Positions 1 to 7,026 are shown, numbered from the stretch's first letter. The stretch is 11,341 nt of DNA from Pseudomonadota bacterium (GCA_023436025.1 JAEZKX010000158.1:1-11341), one strand, 5' to 3'. Program-made: numbers and translations. Notes: generated by a model not told the origin, from the sequence alone.

Positions 1-81
1 GCGCAGCGCCTTCAGCTTCTCGCGGCGTTCGGCGATGAGCTGGTTGTCGTCGGAGGGCGGGGTGGTGGTGGGTTCGGACAT
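1..81 (-). CDS. lysS: Lysyl-tRNA synthetase, N-terminal fragment (partial)
   Basis: Only the first 27 codons are present; the gene continues past the left edge. From the ATG at 79-81 the reading is an acidic, Pro/Thr-rich start followed by NQLIAERREKLKALR. This matches the opening helix of bacterial class II LysRS, where E. coli LysS has a comparable RREKLANLREQG segment. The enzyme charges tRNA-Lys with lysine in the cytoplasm. It is a housekeeping gene and not part of the polysaccharide pathway, so it marks the left boundary of that locus. It lies 72 bp downstream of the last polysaccharide gene on the same strand and has its own possible -10 element at 133-138. No strong Shine-Dalgarno is seen before the ATG. 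The identity rests on a short stretch but the pattern is characteristic. Confidence 0.8.
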   Translation of the reverse strand, partial: MSEPTTTPPSDDNQLIAERREKLKALR

Positions 82-132
82 CGGGATGGGCCGGGCGTAT
101 GCCGGTGCCGCGCAAGGGTGGGCGAATCTGGC

Positions 133-138
133 ATTGTA
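133..138 (-). promoter_or_regulatory. Possible -10 element for lysS (TACAAT)
   Basis: On the minus strand, TACAAT at 138-133 differs from the sigma-70 consensus TATAAT at one base and lies about 50 bp before the lysS ATG. No good -35 hexamer is present at 16-18 bp spacing, so the call rests on the -10 box and its position between the 3' end of the upstream gene and lysS. Confidence 0.35.
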
Positions 139-144
139 TTTCGG

Positions 145-164
145 GGGCCTGGTCTACCGGGCCC
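145..164 (-). terminator. GC-rich hairpin at the 3' end of the minus-strand operon
   Basis: The minus-strand RNA can pair GGGCC with GGCCC (5 bp), continues through one C/A mismatch and 2 further pairs, and closes with a UAGA tetraloop that contains the stop codon of the upstream methyltransferase. No U-tract follows, so it is not a textbook intrinsic terminator. It may still slow polymerase or protect the 3' end before the lysS promoter. Confidence 0.3.
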
Positions 165-921
165 GCCCGCTCAGGCGCCGAATGATGGGCAAGAACTTGC
201 GCGGCAGCATCCCGGCCACGCCACGCCGCAGGGCTGGGGCCCACCCCACCTGCTGCCGGTGTGCTTCGTAGAGCGACGGATGGATGCAATCCATGAAAGC
301 CAGGTTCTCCAAGGGCCGATGGCCCGCTGCGGCCAGCGCGCTCTCCGCTGCGGCGCCGCCCCGGACGTACAAGAACGTGTTTTGCTGGTACCAGTACTGC
401 ACTTCGGGGTGTCCCCAGAAGGCGGGGCGAAAGATGTCGTACGGCGCGTAGCCGTGTTGGTGGAAGAGCGCCGCCCAGTATGTGTGCGGGCGTTCGTTGA
501 CGTGGTGGACGCCGCCTTGCCCCGTGAAGGCCGCCGCGAACATGACGACGTCCGCCAAGTCCGCGAGGCTGGCGACGAAGCCGGCGGCTGATGCGGGCTG
601 CAGGTGCTCCGCAACCTCGAGCGAAAGTGCAAGGTCGAAGCGCCCGTTCGGCAGCGCAATCGGCTGGTTCAGGTCCGCTGGGATGAAGGTCACTGCCTGA
701 TCCATCATGTTGGACTGGCTGTTCCAGGGTCCGTCGACTCCTGTGCATTCCGCGCCGTCTTCACGAAAGGCAGCGAGCCAGGTGCCGCGACCGCAGCCAA
801 CGTCCACCACGCGCCTCGGGCGGATGGTCTGCGAAAGGAACGCAACGTAGTGCTTCGCGCTCTTGTAAGAACCCTGCATCTGTTCGCGATAGAACTCGTC
901 GTCGTACGGGTCGTTGCGCAT
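154..921 (-). CDS. Class I SAM-dependent methyltransferase (last gene of the operon)
   Basis: A 255-residue protein with the class I (Rossmann-fold) methyltransferase signature. SAM-binding motif I is VDVGCGRG at 39-46, an acidic residue for the SAM ribose is D63 in GVDG, D83 sits in the IPADL strand, and motif IV-like SLEVAEHL is at 100-107. The C-terminal half (about 135-185) is rich in His, Trp and Tyr, with HHVNERPHTYW and WYQQNTFLYV, which probably shapes the acceptor pocket. No signal peptide or membrane segment is visible, so it should act in the cytoplasm. It starts 42 bp after the flippase gene and ends 72 bp before lysS. The setting suggests O-, C- or N-methylation of a sugar or nucleotide-sugar for this polysaccharide, possibly a chain-capping methylation. 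The substrate cannot be read from the sequence. The ATG at 919-921 is the first in-frame start and gives a natural N-terminus. Confidence 0.75.
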   Translation of the reverse strand: MRNDPYDDEFYREQMQGSYKSAKHYVAFLSQTIRPRRVVDVGCGRGTWLAAFREDGAECTGVDGPWNSQSNMMDQAVTFIPADLNQPIALPNGRFDLALSLEVAEHLQPASAAGFVASLADLADVVMFAAAFTGQGGVHHVNERPHTYWAALFHQHGYAPYDIFRPAFWGHPEVQYWYQQNTFLYVRGGAAAESALAAAGHRPLENLAFMDCIHPSLYEAHRQQVGWAPALRRGVAGMLPRKFLPIIRRLSGRAR

Positions 922-963
922 ATCGTCTTGTCCGGTCGGTCCAGGGGTGATGCTGTCGCCGCC

Positions 964-2388
964 TCATGGCTGCGCCCGAGCGATGGTCAACAGGTCTCGA
1001 ACAAAGTGCCGCTGGGTCCAGAGCAGCACCCCGCCGATCACTGCGATGCTCGCCACGCCGACGGCCGCGGCGCGCGCCATTGGCGAGTGGAGCGCGTCGG
1101 GGAGAAGCCACAAGCAGCCGAGGGCTATTGACCCGCTCAAGGCGGCGACGCGAAGCAGGAACCCGAGGATTTTTCCCACTTCAAGCCTGAGGACGAAGTG
1201 CAGCACGGCCAGGTGGATCGCTACTCCGCATACCGTGAGGGCCAGGCGCGTCCATACGAAAGTCTCGAAGCCGTGGCGAATGGCAACGAGGTAGCCGGCG
1301 AGGTAGAGCGGCAAGGCGAGGGCGTTGATCATCGTCTCGCGCGACGGTTTGCCCAGTGCGCGGAAGAACTCGCCGTTCATTCCGACGATCCATGACAAAG
1401 CCTGCCCAACTGCCAGTACGCCAATGACGAAGGCGATCCCTTCCCAGCGGGGGCCGAACAAGGCGTCCGAAAGTGGCGCTGCTATCGACGCAAGCACGAC
1501 GCCAGTTGGCACCGCGACCATCACTGTCGCACGGATGACTATGGTTGCGGCAGCTGCGATGCGGTTCCGGTCCTCACCCATGCGCGACAAGTGGCTGTAG
1601 AGGACGGGCGCGACTGGTGCGAACAGCATGGCAAAGACCATCGCCGTCAGTTGGCTCGCGGTGTTGTACAGGCCCAGTTGATGGCTCCCCAGATAAAAGG
1701 CCACAATCAGCGAGTCGAGCCAGAGGAAGGCCCACAACAGCAGTCCGGATGCGGCGACCCAACCGGCGAAGCGGGCCATCTCGCGCGCTACTGCGGAATC
1801 GAAGTTGAAAGTGGGTCGCCAGCCGCTCAATTTCCAAAGCAACACTGCCTGCACCATTTGACCGGTAAGACTCCCTGCTACGAGCGACCAGTAGCCGGTG
1901 CCGCTGAAGGCGAGCGGCAGCGAGGCGAGCGACTGCAAGACCACCGAGGCGAAGCGGATCCAGAACAGTTGCTGGAACCTCATCTGCTTCTGGAGCAGAG
2001 CGGTATGCACCGAAAAGAAAGCGCCCAGAAGCACGTGCAGAGCCATGACCTGCAGCACGGGCCCGACGCGCAGGTCGTCGAAAATTTCCCGCGCGATGGG
2101 AGCCGCGGACGGCACCAGCAGGGCAGCTACTCCGGTGCCCAGCGCGAGATTGGTCCAGAAGGCGACGTTGGCCGCTGGCTGGATGGGGCCTTGCCGCTGG
2201 ATGAGTGCCTTGGCCATGCCGGCATCCCACAGCACCTGTGAGAGCCCGATGACCATCAAGGCCGCGGCCATCACGCCGAAGTCGGTTGGCGCGAGAAGCC
2301 GGGCGAGGATGATGAAGACGAGCGGCTGCACGAGTTTCGTAGCGAGCTCGCCGAACAGCGACCACCGGAGCGCGTGGCCGAGGTTCAT
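964..2388 (-). CDS. Wzx-like polysaccharide flippase (MOP/PST family)
   Basis: A 474-residue, strongly hydrophobic protein, about the usual length of WzxC/TuaB-like members of the MOP superfamily. It opens with an amphipathic stretch and LARLLAPTDFGVMA at 28-41, followed by QVLWDAGMAKALIQR at 51-65. Both are typical of the first two helices of this family (LxxxLxPxDFG, then D-x-G-x-x-x-x-LIQ). About 12 to 14 membrane segments can be placed, for example around 15-32, 38-55, 78-97, 110-128, 146-170, 210-232, 248-264, 283-305, 318-336, 352-370, 380-400, 408-430 and 438-457. The role is to move undecaprenyl-diphosphate-linked repeat units from the cytoplasmic to the periplasmic face of the inner membrane. 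The gene lies 13 bp after the GT4 gene and is co-directional with it. Substrate specificity cannot be inferred. A function as a general lipid-linked oligosaccharide exporter in a synthase-independent EPS system fits equally well. Confidence 0.88.
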   Translation of the reverse strand: MNLGHALRWSLFGELATKLVQPLVFIILARLLAPTDFGVMAAALMVIGLSQVLWDAGMAKALIQRQGPIQPAANVAFWTNLALGTGVAALLVPSAAPIAREIFDDLRVGPVLQVMALHVLLGAFFSVHTALLQKQMRFQQLFWIRFASVVLQSLASLPLAFSGTGYWSLVAGSLTGQMVQAVLLWKLSGWRPTFNFDSAVAREMARFAGWVAASGLLLWAFLWLDSLIVAFYLGSHQLGLYNTASQLTAMVFAMLFAPVAPVLYSHLSRMGEDRNRIAAAATIVIRATVMVAVPTGVVLASIAAPLSDALFGPRWEGIAFVIGVLAVGQALSWIVGMNGEFFRALGKPSRETMINALALPLYLAGYLVAIRHGFETFVWTRLALTVCGVAIHLAVLHFVLRLEVGKILGFLLRVAALSGSIALGCLWLLPDALHSPMARAAAVGVASIAVIGGVLLWTQRHFVRDLLTIARAQP

Positions 2389-2401
2389 GGTCGCGCGCGG
2401 A

Positions 2402-3592
2402 TCATGCGGCAGGCCGTGCCGACTCGAGTCGGCGCGCTAGCCGGTCAAGCCGAAGCACCAGGGCCTGCTCCGCCGCCGCGATCTCCTCTGCGATGCGCTG
2501 CAGACGAATGGTTCCGCGCGCCACGAGCTCAGCGCGCAATTCCGGCGAGAGAATGGCGCGGATGCGTCCTGCCAGTTCGCTGGCATCGTCGGGATCGGCC
2601 AGCAGAGCGGCGTCACCTGCCTGCTCGGCGAGGTGAGACGAATAGATCAGTGGACGGCCGGTCTTCCACGCCTCCAGCGGCGGCAGATTGGTGGGGCCGA
2701 AGTATGTCGGCATCACCACGGCCAGGGCACCTTGGTATAGGGCGGGCATGTCGGCAGGCGGCACGAAGCCGGGCAGTGCGACGTCGAGGTCCCACGCGCG
2801 GATGCACGCCGCGATGGCTGCACGGTTGCCTTGGTCACCTCCTGAGAAAACCGCTCGAAGGGCGATGCCTTCCTGCCTGAGAATGCGCAGCGCCTGGAGG
2901 ATTCGCACGTGGTTCTTGTGCGGCCAGAACTGTGCGGGATAGAAAAGATAGCCGGGCGCTAGCCCATGACGGCGCAGGACCTCTTCTGGCGGCTCGGCGG
3001 CAGGAATATCGAAGAAGGGTGAGGGTGAGAAGGGCATCGCGAGCAGCCGCTCTCGGTCGACGGCATAGCGGCGCGCAACGCGCTCCGACAGTGCGTCTGA
3101 ATCCGTGAGCACGCAGTAGGCGCGCGGGAGTCCGTGGCCAAAGGCCAGTTCACGCTCGTAGAAGGCCGCGGGTTCGGCGACCTCGGGGAACTCCGGGAAG
3201 TCGCGGTGGCACAGGTCCCACACTGTCGCGACGTATGGAACCCGCTGCAGGGTCAGCGGCCGCAGGCTGGGGCCTGCGAAGTACGCCAGGTCCACGCCAT
3301 CGGCGAGGAGGCGTGCTTCCAGCTTGCTGGTCACGCGCAGGCGCTTCTGCAGTTGGCGCGTGAGCGGGCCGGTGGACGCGTAACCGACCCACAGGTCGGC
3401 GAGGCCCGGCTGCACGCAGACGCAATCGAGGCCGAGGCCCTGCAACTGCGAGACATTTTCCTGCTTGGTCGTGTAGACCGATAATGCGTGCCGTCCCTCG
3501 CACAGCCGCGCCATCTGGAGCAGCGCATTGAGGGACTGGTTGAAGCCGCCACCCGATGTGACGGTCACGCTCAGGATGGCGCCGATCTTCAT
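2402..3592 (-). CDS. GT4-type (GT-B fold) glycosyltransferase
   Basis: A 396-residue retaining-type GT-B glycosyltransferase. The N-terminal domain begins with a hydrophobic strand (MKIGAILSVT) and a Gly-rich loop GGGFNQS at 14-20. The C-terminal donor-binding domain carries QFWPHKNH at 221-228, with K226 in the usual diphosphate-contact position, and PTYFGPTNLPPLEA at 295-308. The last motif is the equivalent of the family's E-x7-E region, but the first Glu is replaced (G299) and only E307 remains. It should add one sugar from a nucleotide donor to the growing lipid-linked unit at the cytoplasmic membrane face. The ATG at 3590-3592 is chosen because the family starts with this strand. A TTG at 3605-3607 would add five basic residues and overlap the TGA of the aminotransferase gene (TTGA); neither start has a clear Shine-Dalgarno. 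Donor and linkage are unknown. Confidence 0.85.
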   Translation of the reverse strand: MKIGAILSVTVTSGGGFNQSLNALLQMARLCEGRHALSVYTTKQENVSQLQGLGLDCVCVQPGLADLWVGYASTGPLTRQLQKRLRVTSKLEARLLADGVDLAYFAGPSLRPLTLQRVPYVATVWDLCHRDFPEFPEVAEPAAFYERELAFGHGLPRAYCVLTDSDALSERVARRYAVDRERLLAMPFSPSPFFDIPAAEPPEEVLRRHGLAPGYLFYPAQFWPHKNHVRILQALRILRQEGIALRAVFSGGDQGNRAAIAACIRAWDLDVALPGFVPPADMPALYQGALAVVMPTYFGPTNLPPLEAWKTGRPLIYSSHLAEQAGDAALLADPDDASELAGRIRAILSPELRAELVARGTIRLQRIAEEIAAAEQALVLRLDRLARRLESARPAA

Positions 3593-3603
3593 CCTGCGCC
3601 GAC

Positions 3604-4728
3604 TCAAACAGCCGACAAGACTGCGGAAACGGCGGCAGCGGAACGCCGTATCTCCGCCTCGGCGAGGGCTGTGCCGCTCGGGACGTAGAAGCCGTACGTG
3701 GCGAGATGCTCTGCCACCGGATAGCGTTCACCTGCAAACCAGCCCTTGCGCAGCAGGACGGGTTGCTGGTGCAGGGGATAGAAGAATGGCCGGGTGCCGA
3801 TTCCGTGATCGGCCAGGCGCTTCATCGCTACTTCCGCGGTGAAGTCCGTCTGCTTCTCGAGCACGAGGCCATAGACCCAGTAGACATTGTCCGCATAGTC
3901 GGTGGAACGCAATGGCCTGCGGATGCCCTGGATGCCTTCCAGCGCCTGGTCGTAGAGCGCCCCCATCCGGCGCTTGCGGGCCACGAACTCGTCGAGCCGT
4001 TCCAACTGCGCGAGGCCCACAGCTGCTTGCAGGTTCGTCATCCGCAGGTTCCAGCCCAGCCGCTCGTGCACGAAGCGCTTCTGCGGCTGAAAGCACAGGT
4101 TGCGCAGGCTGCGGCAGGTGGCGGCGAGTTCGTCGTCGTCGGTCACGATCATGCCGCCTTCGCCAGTGGTAACGTGCTTGTTGGGATAGAAGCTGAAGGT
4201 GCTGAGATCGCCGAAGCTGCCGCACGGGCGGCCGCGGTAGGTCTGCCCATGCATCTCTGCGGCATCCTCGATGACGCGCAGGCCGTGCTTGCGGGCAATG
4301 TCGAGAACCCGGTCCATGTCGACTGGCAGGCCGTAGATGTGCGCCACGATGATCGCCCGCGTGCGGGCCGTGATCTTCGCCTCGATCTCGTCCACGTTCA
4401 TGTTGAACGTAGCGGGATCGCTGTCCACCAGCACCGGCACTGCGCCCGCGCGCACGATCTGCAGCACACACGAAATGATGGTGAAGGACGGCAGAATCAC
4501 CTCATCGCCCGGGCCTATGCCGAGCGCTTCCACCGCGGCATCGATGGCCGCTGTGCCGTTGCAGACCGCGATGCCGTGGCGCCGCCCTACACGCGCAGCG
4601 AATTGCCTTTCGAACTCGGACACGAACGGCCCTTCGGAAGAGATCCAGCCCTCCTCGATGCACTGGAGGAGGTACTTCTTCTCGTTTCCGTCGAGAAGTG
4701 GGGTATTGACCGGGATGAAGTCTTTCAT
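3604..4728 (-). CDS. DegT/DnrJ/EryC1/StrS-family PLP sugar aminotransferase
   Basis: A 374-residue fold-type I PLP enzyme that transaminates a keto group on a nucleotide-linked deoxysugar. Diagnostic motifs run in order: N-terminal IPVNTPLLDGNEKKYL (5-20), GWISSEGPFV (27-36), cofactor phosphate loop NGTAA (57-61), GDEVILPSFT (74-83), the pyridine-nitrogen Asp in EDAAE (D155), and SFYPNKHVTTGEGGM (179-193), where K184 is the Schiff-base lysine. The closing motif GTRPFFYPLHQQP (311-323) is the substrate-binding loop seen in 4-aminotransferases of the GDP-perosamine synthase and UDP-sugar C4 class. The ATG at 4726-4728 is preferred: it gives the family N-terminus, AGGA lies just upstream, and ATGA overlaps the stop of the methyltransferase gene by 4 bp, suggesting translational coupling. 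In-frame starts further upstream lie inside that gene. Which keto sugar is used (UDP, GDP or dTDP) is not decidable from the sequence. Confidence 0.9.
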   Translation of the reverse strand: MKDFIPVNTPLLDGNEKKYLLQCIEEGWISSEGPFVSEFERQFAARVGRRHGIAVCNGTAAIDAAVEALGIGPGDEVILPSFTIISCVLQIVRAGAVPVLVDSDPATFNMNVDEIEAKITARTRAIIVAHIYGLPVDMDRVLDIARKHGLRVIEDAAEMHGQTYRGRPCGSFGDLSTFSFYPNKHVTTGEGGMIVTDDDELAATCRSLRNLCFQPQKRFVHERLGWNLRMTNLQAAVGLAQLERLDEFVARKRRMGALYDQALEGIQGIRRPLRSTDYADNVYWVYGLVLEKQTDFTAEVAMKRLADHGIGTRPFFYPLHQQPVLLRKGWFAGERYPVAEHLATYGFYVPSGTALAEAEIRRSAAAVSAVLSAV

Positions 4729-5489
4729 GTTTCCTGCCGTTGCAGCACTACGCAGACGCCCCACGTCTGTTCCGTAGCAGCCTGCCCGCTCAGAAATTCC
4801 TCTGTCGCAATCCGCCGGAAGCCGGTGATCTGACACAGCAGGTCGATCTCCGGCAGCGAAAAGTGCCGCATTGGGTGCGTCTCGGTGACCATGCGGATGC
4901 TGCCCTCGTCCGTGTCACGGATATAGACGGTGTAATGGACGTCGACGCAGTTGATGCCGGAATGCACGATCGGCTCGGCGATGCGCAGCAGCTCGCGCCC
5001 CGGCACGGTGATGCGCCGCGTGCGGACTTCCGGGTACTGGCGGTAGACCGCCGGCGTGTACCAGAAGTCGAATACGAAGAGGCCTCCCGGTGCGAGGTGT
5101 TCCGCCGCCCGGCGGAACACCGCCAGGACGTCATCGTTCCCGGTCTGGTAGCTGACCACGTGGAATAGCGACAGCACGGCATCGAAGAATCGCGCGAGCC
5201 GCACTTCGCGGATGTCGCCTTGCCGGCATTCGAAACTTGCGGAGCGCGGACAACGCGCCACCATCTCGGCGCTCCGCTCGATGCCCAGTACGCGGTAGCC
5301 CATGTCGCCGAGCAACTGGCCGTGCTTGCCGGTGCCGGCGCCGAACTCCAGCAGATCGCCGCCGGTCACGCCATGGCGCGACAGCAGGTTGCGCACGTAG
5401 GCCGCCTCGCCCGCGTAATCCTTGTCGCGGTAGAGGATGTCGTAGTAGTCGCTGTAGGCGCCGAATACCGCACTTTCAGTGGACTTCAT
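4725..5489 (-). CDS. Class I SAM-dependent methyltransferase, possible sugar N-methyltransferase
   Basis: A 254-residue protein. The N-terminus has FGAYSDYYDILYRDKDYAGE (9-28), a Tyr/Asp-rich segment that resembles the start of DesVI/TylM1-type amino-sugar N-methyltransferases. Motif I is LLEFGAGTGKHG (46-57), the acidic residue at the end of strand 2 is E71, GDI is at 91-93, and SLFHVVSY (107-114) is the post-II motif. The C-terminal half contains paired strands with acidic and aromatic residues typical of the sugar-binding lid in that group. It is cytoplasmic, with no signal or membrane segment. The gene overlaps the cupin gene upstream and the aminotransferase gene downstream by ATGA on each side and has a strong Shine-Dalgarno (AAGGAG, 8 nt before ATG). 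An N-methyltransferase acting on the product of the neighbouring aminotransferase is a reasonable inference. O-methylation remains possible. Confidence 0.82.
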   Translation of the reverse strand: MKSTESAVFGAYSDYYDILYRDKDYAGEAAYVRNLLSRHGVTGGDLLEFGAGTGKHGQLLGDMGYRVLGIERSAEMVARCPRSASFECRQGDIREVRLARFFDAVLSLFHVVSYQTGNDDVLAVFRRAAEHLAPGGLFVFDFWYTPAVYRQYPEVRTRRITVPGRELLRIAEPIVHSGINCVDVHYTVYIRDTDEGSIRMVTETHPMRHFSLPEIDLLCQITGFRRIATEEFLSGQAATEQTWGVCVVLQRQET

Positions 5490-5929
5490 CCGCCTGTCTC
5501 CTTCCGGATCGTCAGCTGAGATTTCTCCACGGGGGTGAAGCGTGTCTTGTCCGCTTCCCCGGCATACGGCCCCTGCTTCACCTCGATGATTTCGGTGGGC
5601 TCCAGCATTTCGAAGCCGTGGCCCCCGAAGGCAAGCAGGATCACGTCGCCGCTGGACAGGATGCGACTTTCTAGGTATTGCTGCTTGTCATCGTAGAAGT
5701 CGATGCGCACGCGACCCTGGCGGATAAACAACACCTCCTTCGTGAACTCCACTTCACGCGGGACCGCGTTGTGCACGTGAGGTGCGATCACGTATCCCTG
5801 AGGCCGTTTCATGTACGCCAACTGCTGCGAGTATTCGTCTGGCGTGAAGAACTGGATGCCTTCTGCGGAGTAGGAGGCGCGCAGCAAAATCGCAAGCACG
5901 CGGCCTTCGTGTTCGATCTTTTCAAGCAT
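5486..5929 (-). CDS. Small cupin-fold protein of unknown function in the deoxysugar module
   Basis: A 147-residue single-domain cupin. The first cupin motif is spread over GYVIAPHVHN at 45-54 and KEVLFIRQG at 64-72, giving candidate metal ligands H51, H53 and E65. The second motif is GDVILLAFGGHGFEML at 94-109, giving H104. All four ligands expected of a metal-binding cupin are therefore present. It does not show the RG-x-HAHK pattern I associate with FdtA/QdtA 3,4-ketoisomerases, so that function is not assigned. The small size and the position between a GT2 gene and a methyltransferase/aminotransferase pair suggest a role in modifying or isomerising a nucleotide-sugar, or binding one. The ATG at 5927-5929 is 2 nt after the GT2 stop codon with no Shine-Dalgarno, which points to reinitiation. 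An open frame extends far upstream, but its extra sequence is a low-complexity shadow of the GT2 gene. Confidence 0.8.
   Translation of the reverse strand: MLEKIEHEGRVLAILLRASYSAEGIQFFTPDEYSQQLAYMKRPQGYVIAPHVHNAVPREVEFTKEVLFIRQGRVRIDFYDDKQQYLESRILSSGDVILLAFGGHGFEMLEPTEIIEVKQGPYAGEADKTRFTPVEKSQLTIRKETGG
5498..5503 (-). promoter_or_regulatory. Strong ribosome-binding site for the DesVI-like methyltransferase
   Basis: AAGGAG on the minus strand lies 8 nt before the ATG at 5487-5489, inside the 3' end of the cupin gene. It is the best-placed Shine-Dalgarno in the long operon. It supports this start and suggests that the methyltransferase and the coupled aminotransferase are translated well. Confidence 0.6.
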
Positions 5930-5931
5930 GG

Positions 5932-6921
5932 TCAGGGATGTAGATAGTTGGGCCGGTGCACCCAGGCGCGCACTTCCTCGGAATGGCTGTAGGCCTGCTG
6001 GTGAAAGCGGAAGCCCGCACGGTAGCCGAACCGCAAGGCGAGCAGTGCCCTGAGCGCCATGGGCTGGAGCAGTGCCGCGGGCCGGATGGCGTTCGCAACG
6101 CGGCCTGCGAAGGCGCGGATCCGGCGGCGACGGCCGAACGGGGCGTATTGGCCGGGATCGCGCAGGCGCGTGTATGAATGCGAGATGCCCTCGGTGAAGC
6201 CGCGCTGCCAGAAATAGTCGACGGTAGCGCGTTCCGGCGTGACCTTGTGGTAGATGCTGGCGCCGGGATGGAAGATGGACTTCCGCCCTGAAAGCATCAC
6301 CTGTCGCGCGACATGCGTTTCGCCATCGCCGCGCAGCGCCAGTTGATCTCGGGGCATTCCATCGGGGTGGAAGCCGCCGGCGGCAAGCAGGTCGCTGCGC
6401 CGGATCGCGAAGTTGCAGCCCCAAATGTAAAAAGGCGATATCTCGCCGACCCCGCGTTCGAGCTGCAGAAGGCTCAGTGGGGGGAAGGCTAAACCTTCCT
6501 CGAATCGGTTGCATCTCCACAGCGTCAGCAGCCAGCGCGGGGGGCGTTCGACAAACAGCGGCAGGTTGTTGCCTCCGGCCATGGCAACCTCGGGATCCTG
6601 GAAGGCGGACTCGATGGACTCGAGCCAGGTGGGCAGTGCTTCGATGTCGTCGTCGGCGAAGACGAGCACTTCCGCAGTCGTTGCGTTCATGCCCCGATGC
6701 CGCGCGTGGTGGAGGCCTGGCGTGGGTTCGTACGCATAGCGAAGATTGGGGAGCAGTTCGCGCGCCTCTTCGGCCATCGCGCGCGTGCCGTCGGTGGAGG
6801 CGTTGTCGACCACCACGATCTCGAAGCGGTCCTGCGCAAGCGTTTGCCTCGTGAGCGAACCGAGCGCCGCCGCGAGCAGATCGGCCCGATTGCGGGTGGG
6901 AATGATGACCGCGATCAGCAT
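5932..6921 (-). CDS. GT2 family (GT-A fold) glycosyltransferase
   Basis: A 329-residue inverting-type GT2 enzyme. It shows the nucleotide-binding start IAVIIPTRNR (3-12), the uridine-contact Asp in VVVDNASTDGT (D39), the metal-binding DxD equivalent FADDD (88-92), and a catalytic-base type motif RGDGETH at 197-203. PFYIWGCNFAIRR (163-175) is the acceptor-side loop commonly seen in this family. The C-terminal 100 residues are basic and contain two mildly hydrophobic stretches, which may help peripheral attachment to the inner membrane. It should add a sugar to the undecaprenyl-linked unit in the cytoplasm. It follows the sugar-phosphate transferase after 119 bp and is 2 nt from the cupin gene. 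The ATG at 6919-6921 gives the family N-terminus but has no well-spaced Shine-Dalgarno; a 9-codon leader frame overlaps it. Donor sugar unknown. Confidence 0.87.
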   Translation of the reverse strand: MLIAVIIPTRNRADLLAAALGSLTRQTLAQDRFEIVVVDNASTDGTRAMAEEARELLPNLRYAYEPTPGLHHARHRGMNATTAEVLVFADDDIEALPTWLESIESAFQDPEVAMAGGNNLPLFVERPPRWLLTLWRCNRFEEGLAFPPLSLLQLERGVGEISPFYIWGCNFAIRRSDLLAAGGFHPDGMPRDQLALRGDGETHVARQVMLSGRKSIFHPGASIYHKVTPERATVDYFWQRGFTEGISHSYTRLRDPGQYAPFGRRRRIRAFAGRVANAIRPAALLQPMALRALLALRFGYRAGFRFHQQAYSHSEEVRAWVHRPNYLHP

Positions 6922-6944
6922 TGGCTTTGTGTCTTTCTCCGCAT
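6915..6944 (-). CDS. Possible 9-codon leader ORF overlapping the GT2 start
   Basis: On the minus strand an ATG at 6942-6944 preceded by GGAGG (10 nt spacing) opens MRRKTQSQC and stops at a TGA (6915-6917), 1 nt past the GT2 initiation codon. Ribosomes ending here would be beside the GT2 ATG, which lacks a good site of its own. It could be a translational coupler or leader peptide, or chance. Confidence 0.25.
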   Translation of the reverse strand: MRRKTQSQC

Positions 6945-6954
6945 GCTAATGTAA

Positions 6955-6959
6955 CCTCC
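6955..6959 (-). promoter_or_regulatory. GGAGG Shine-Dalgarno-like site before the leader ORF
   Basis: GGAGG on the minus strand is 10 nt upstream of the leader ATG and 33 nt upstream of the GT2 ATG. It is far too distant to serve the GT2 start directly, which is why the leader reading was considered. Confidence 0.35.
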
Positions 6960-7026
6960 GGTCCTTCCAGCGGACTCTCCTCTGGGGCATCCGTACAACG
7001 TGCAGTAACGCCCAAGGGACGGACGG

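Noticed and set aside
3706..4833. Long plus-strand frame of 375 codons opposite the aminotransferase
   Set aside because: It is the antisense of a well-supported DegT gene in GC-rich DNA. Its translation is His/Val/Ala/Arg-biased with no motif.
4729..4836. 36-residue N-terminal extension of the aminotransferase
   Set aside because: It lies inside the methyltransferase gene and has no counterpart in the family; the ATG at 4728 gives the standard N-terminus.
5486..5929. Assignment of the cupin as an FdtA/QdtA-type 3,4-ketoisomerase
   Set aside because: It is cupin-sized and sits beside an aminotransferase, but the characteristic RG-x-HAHK stretch is absent and the conserved blocks differ, so only the fold is called.
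5486..7015. A continuous 509-codon frame that would fuse an Arg/Pro-rich domain to the cupin
   Set aside because: The N-terminal 360 residues are out-of-frame sequence of the GT2 gene with no domain character. The GT2 frame has clear motifs and the cupin has its own ATG 2 nt after the GT2 stop.
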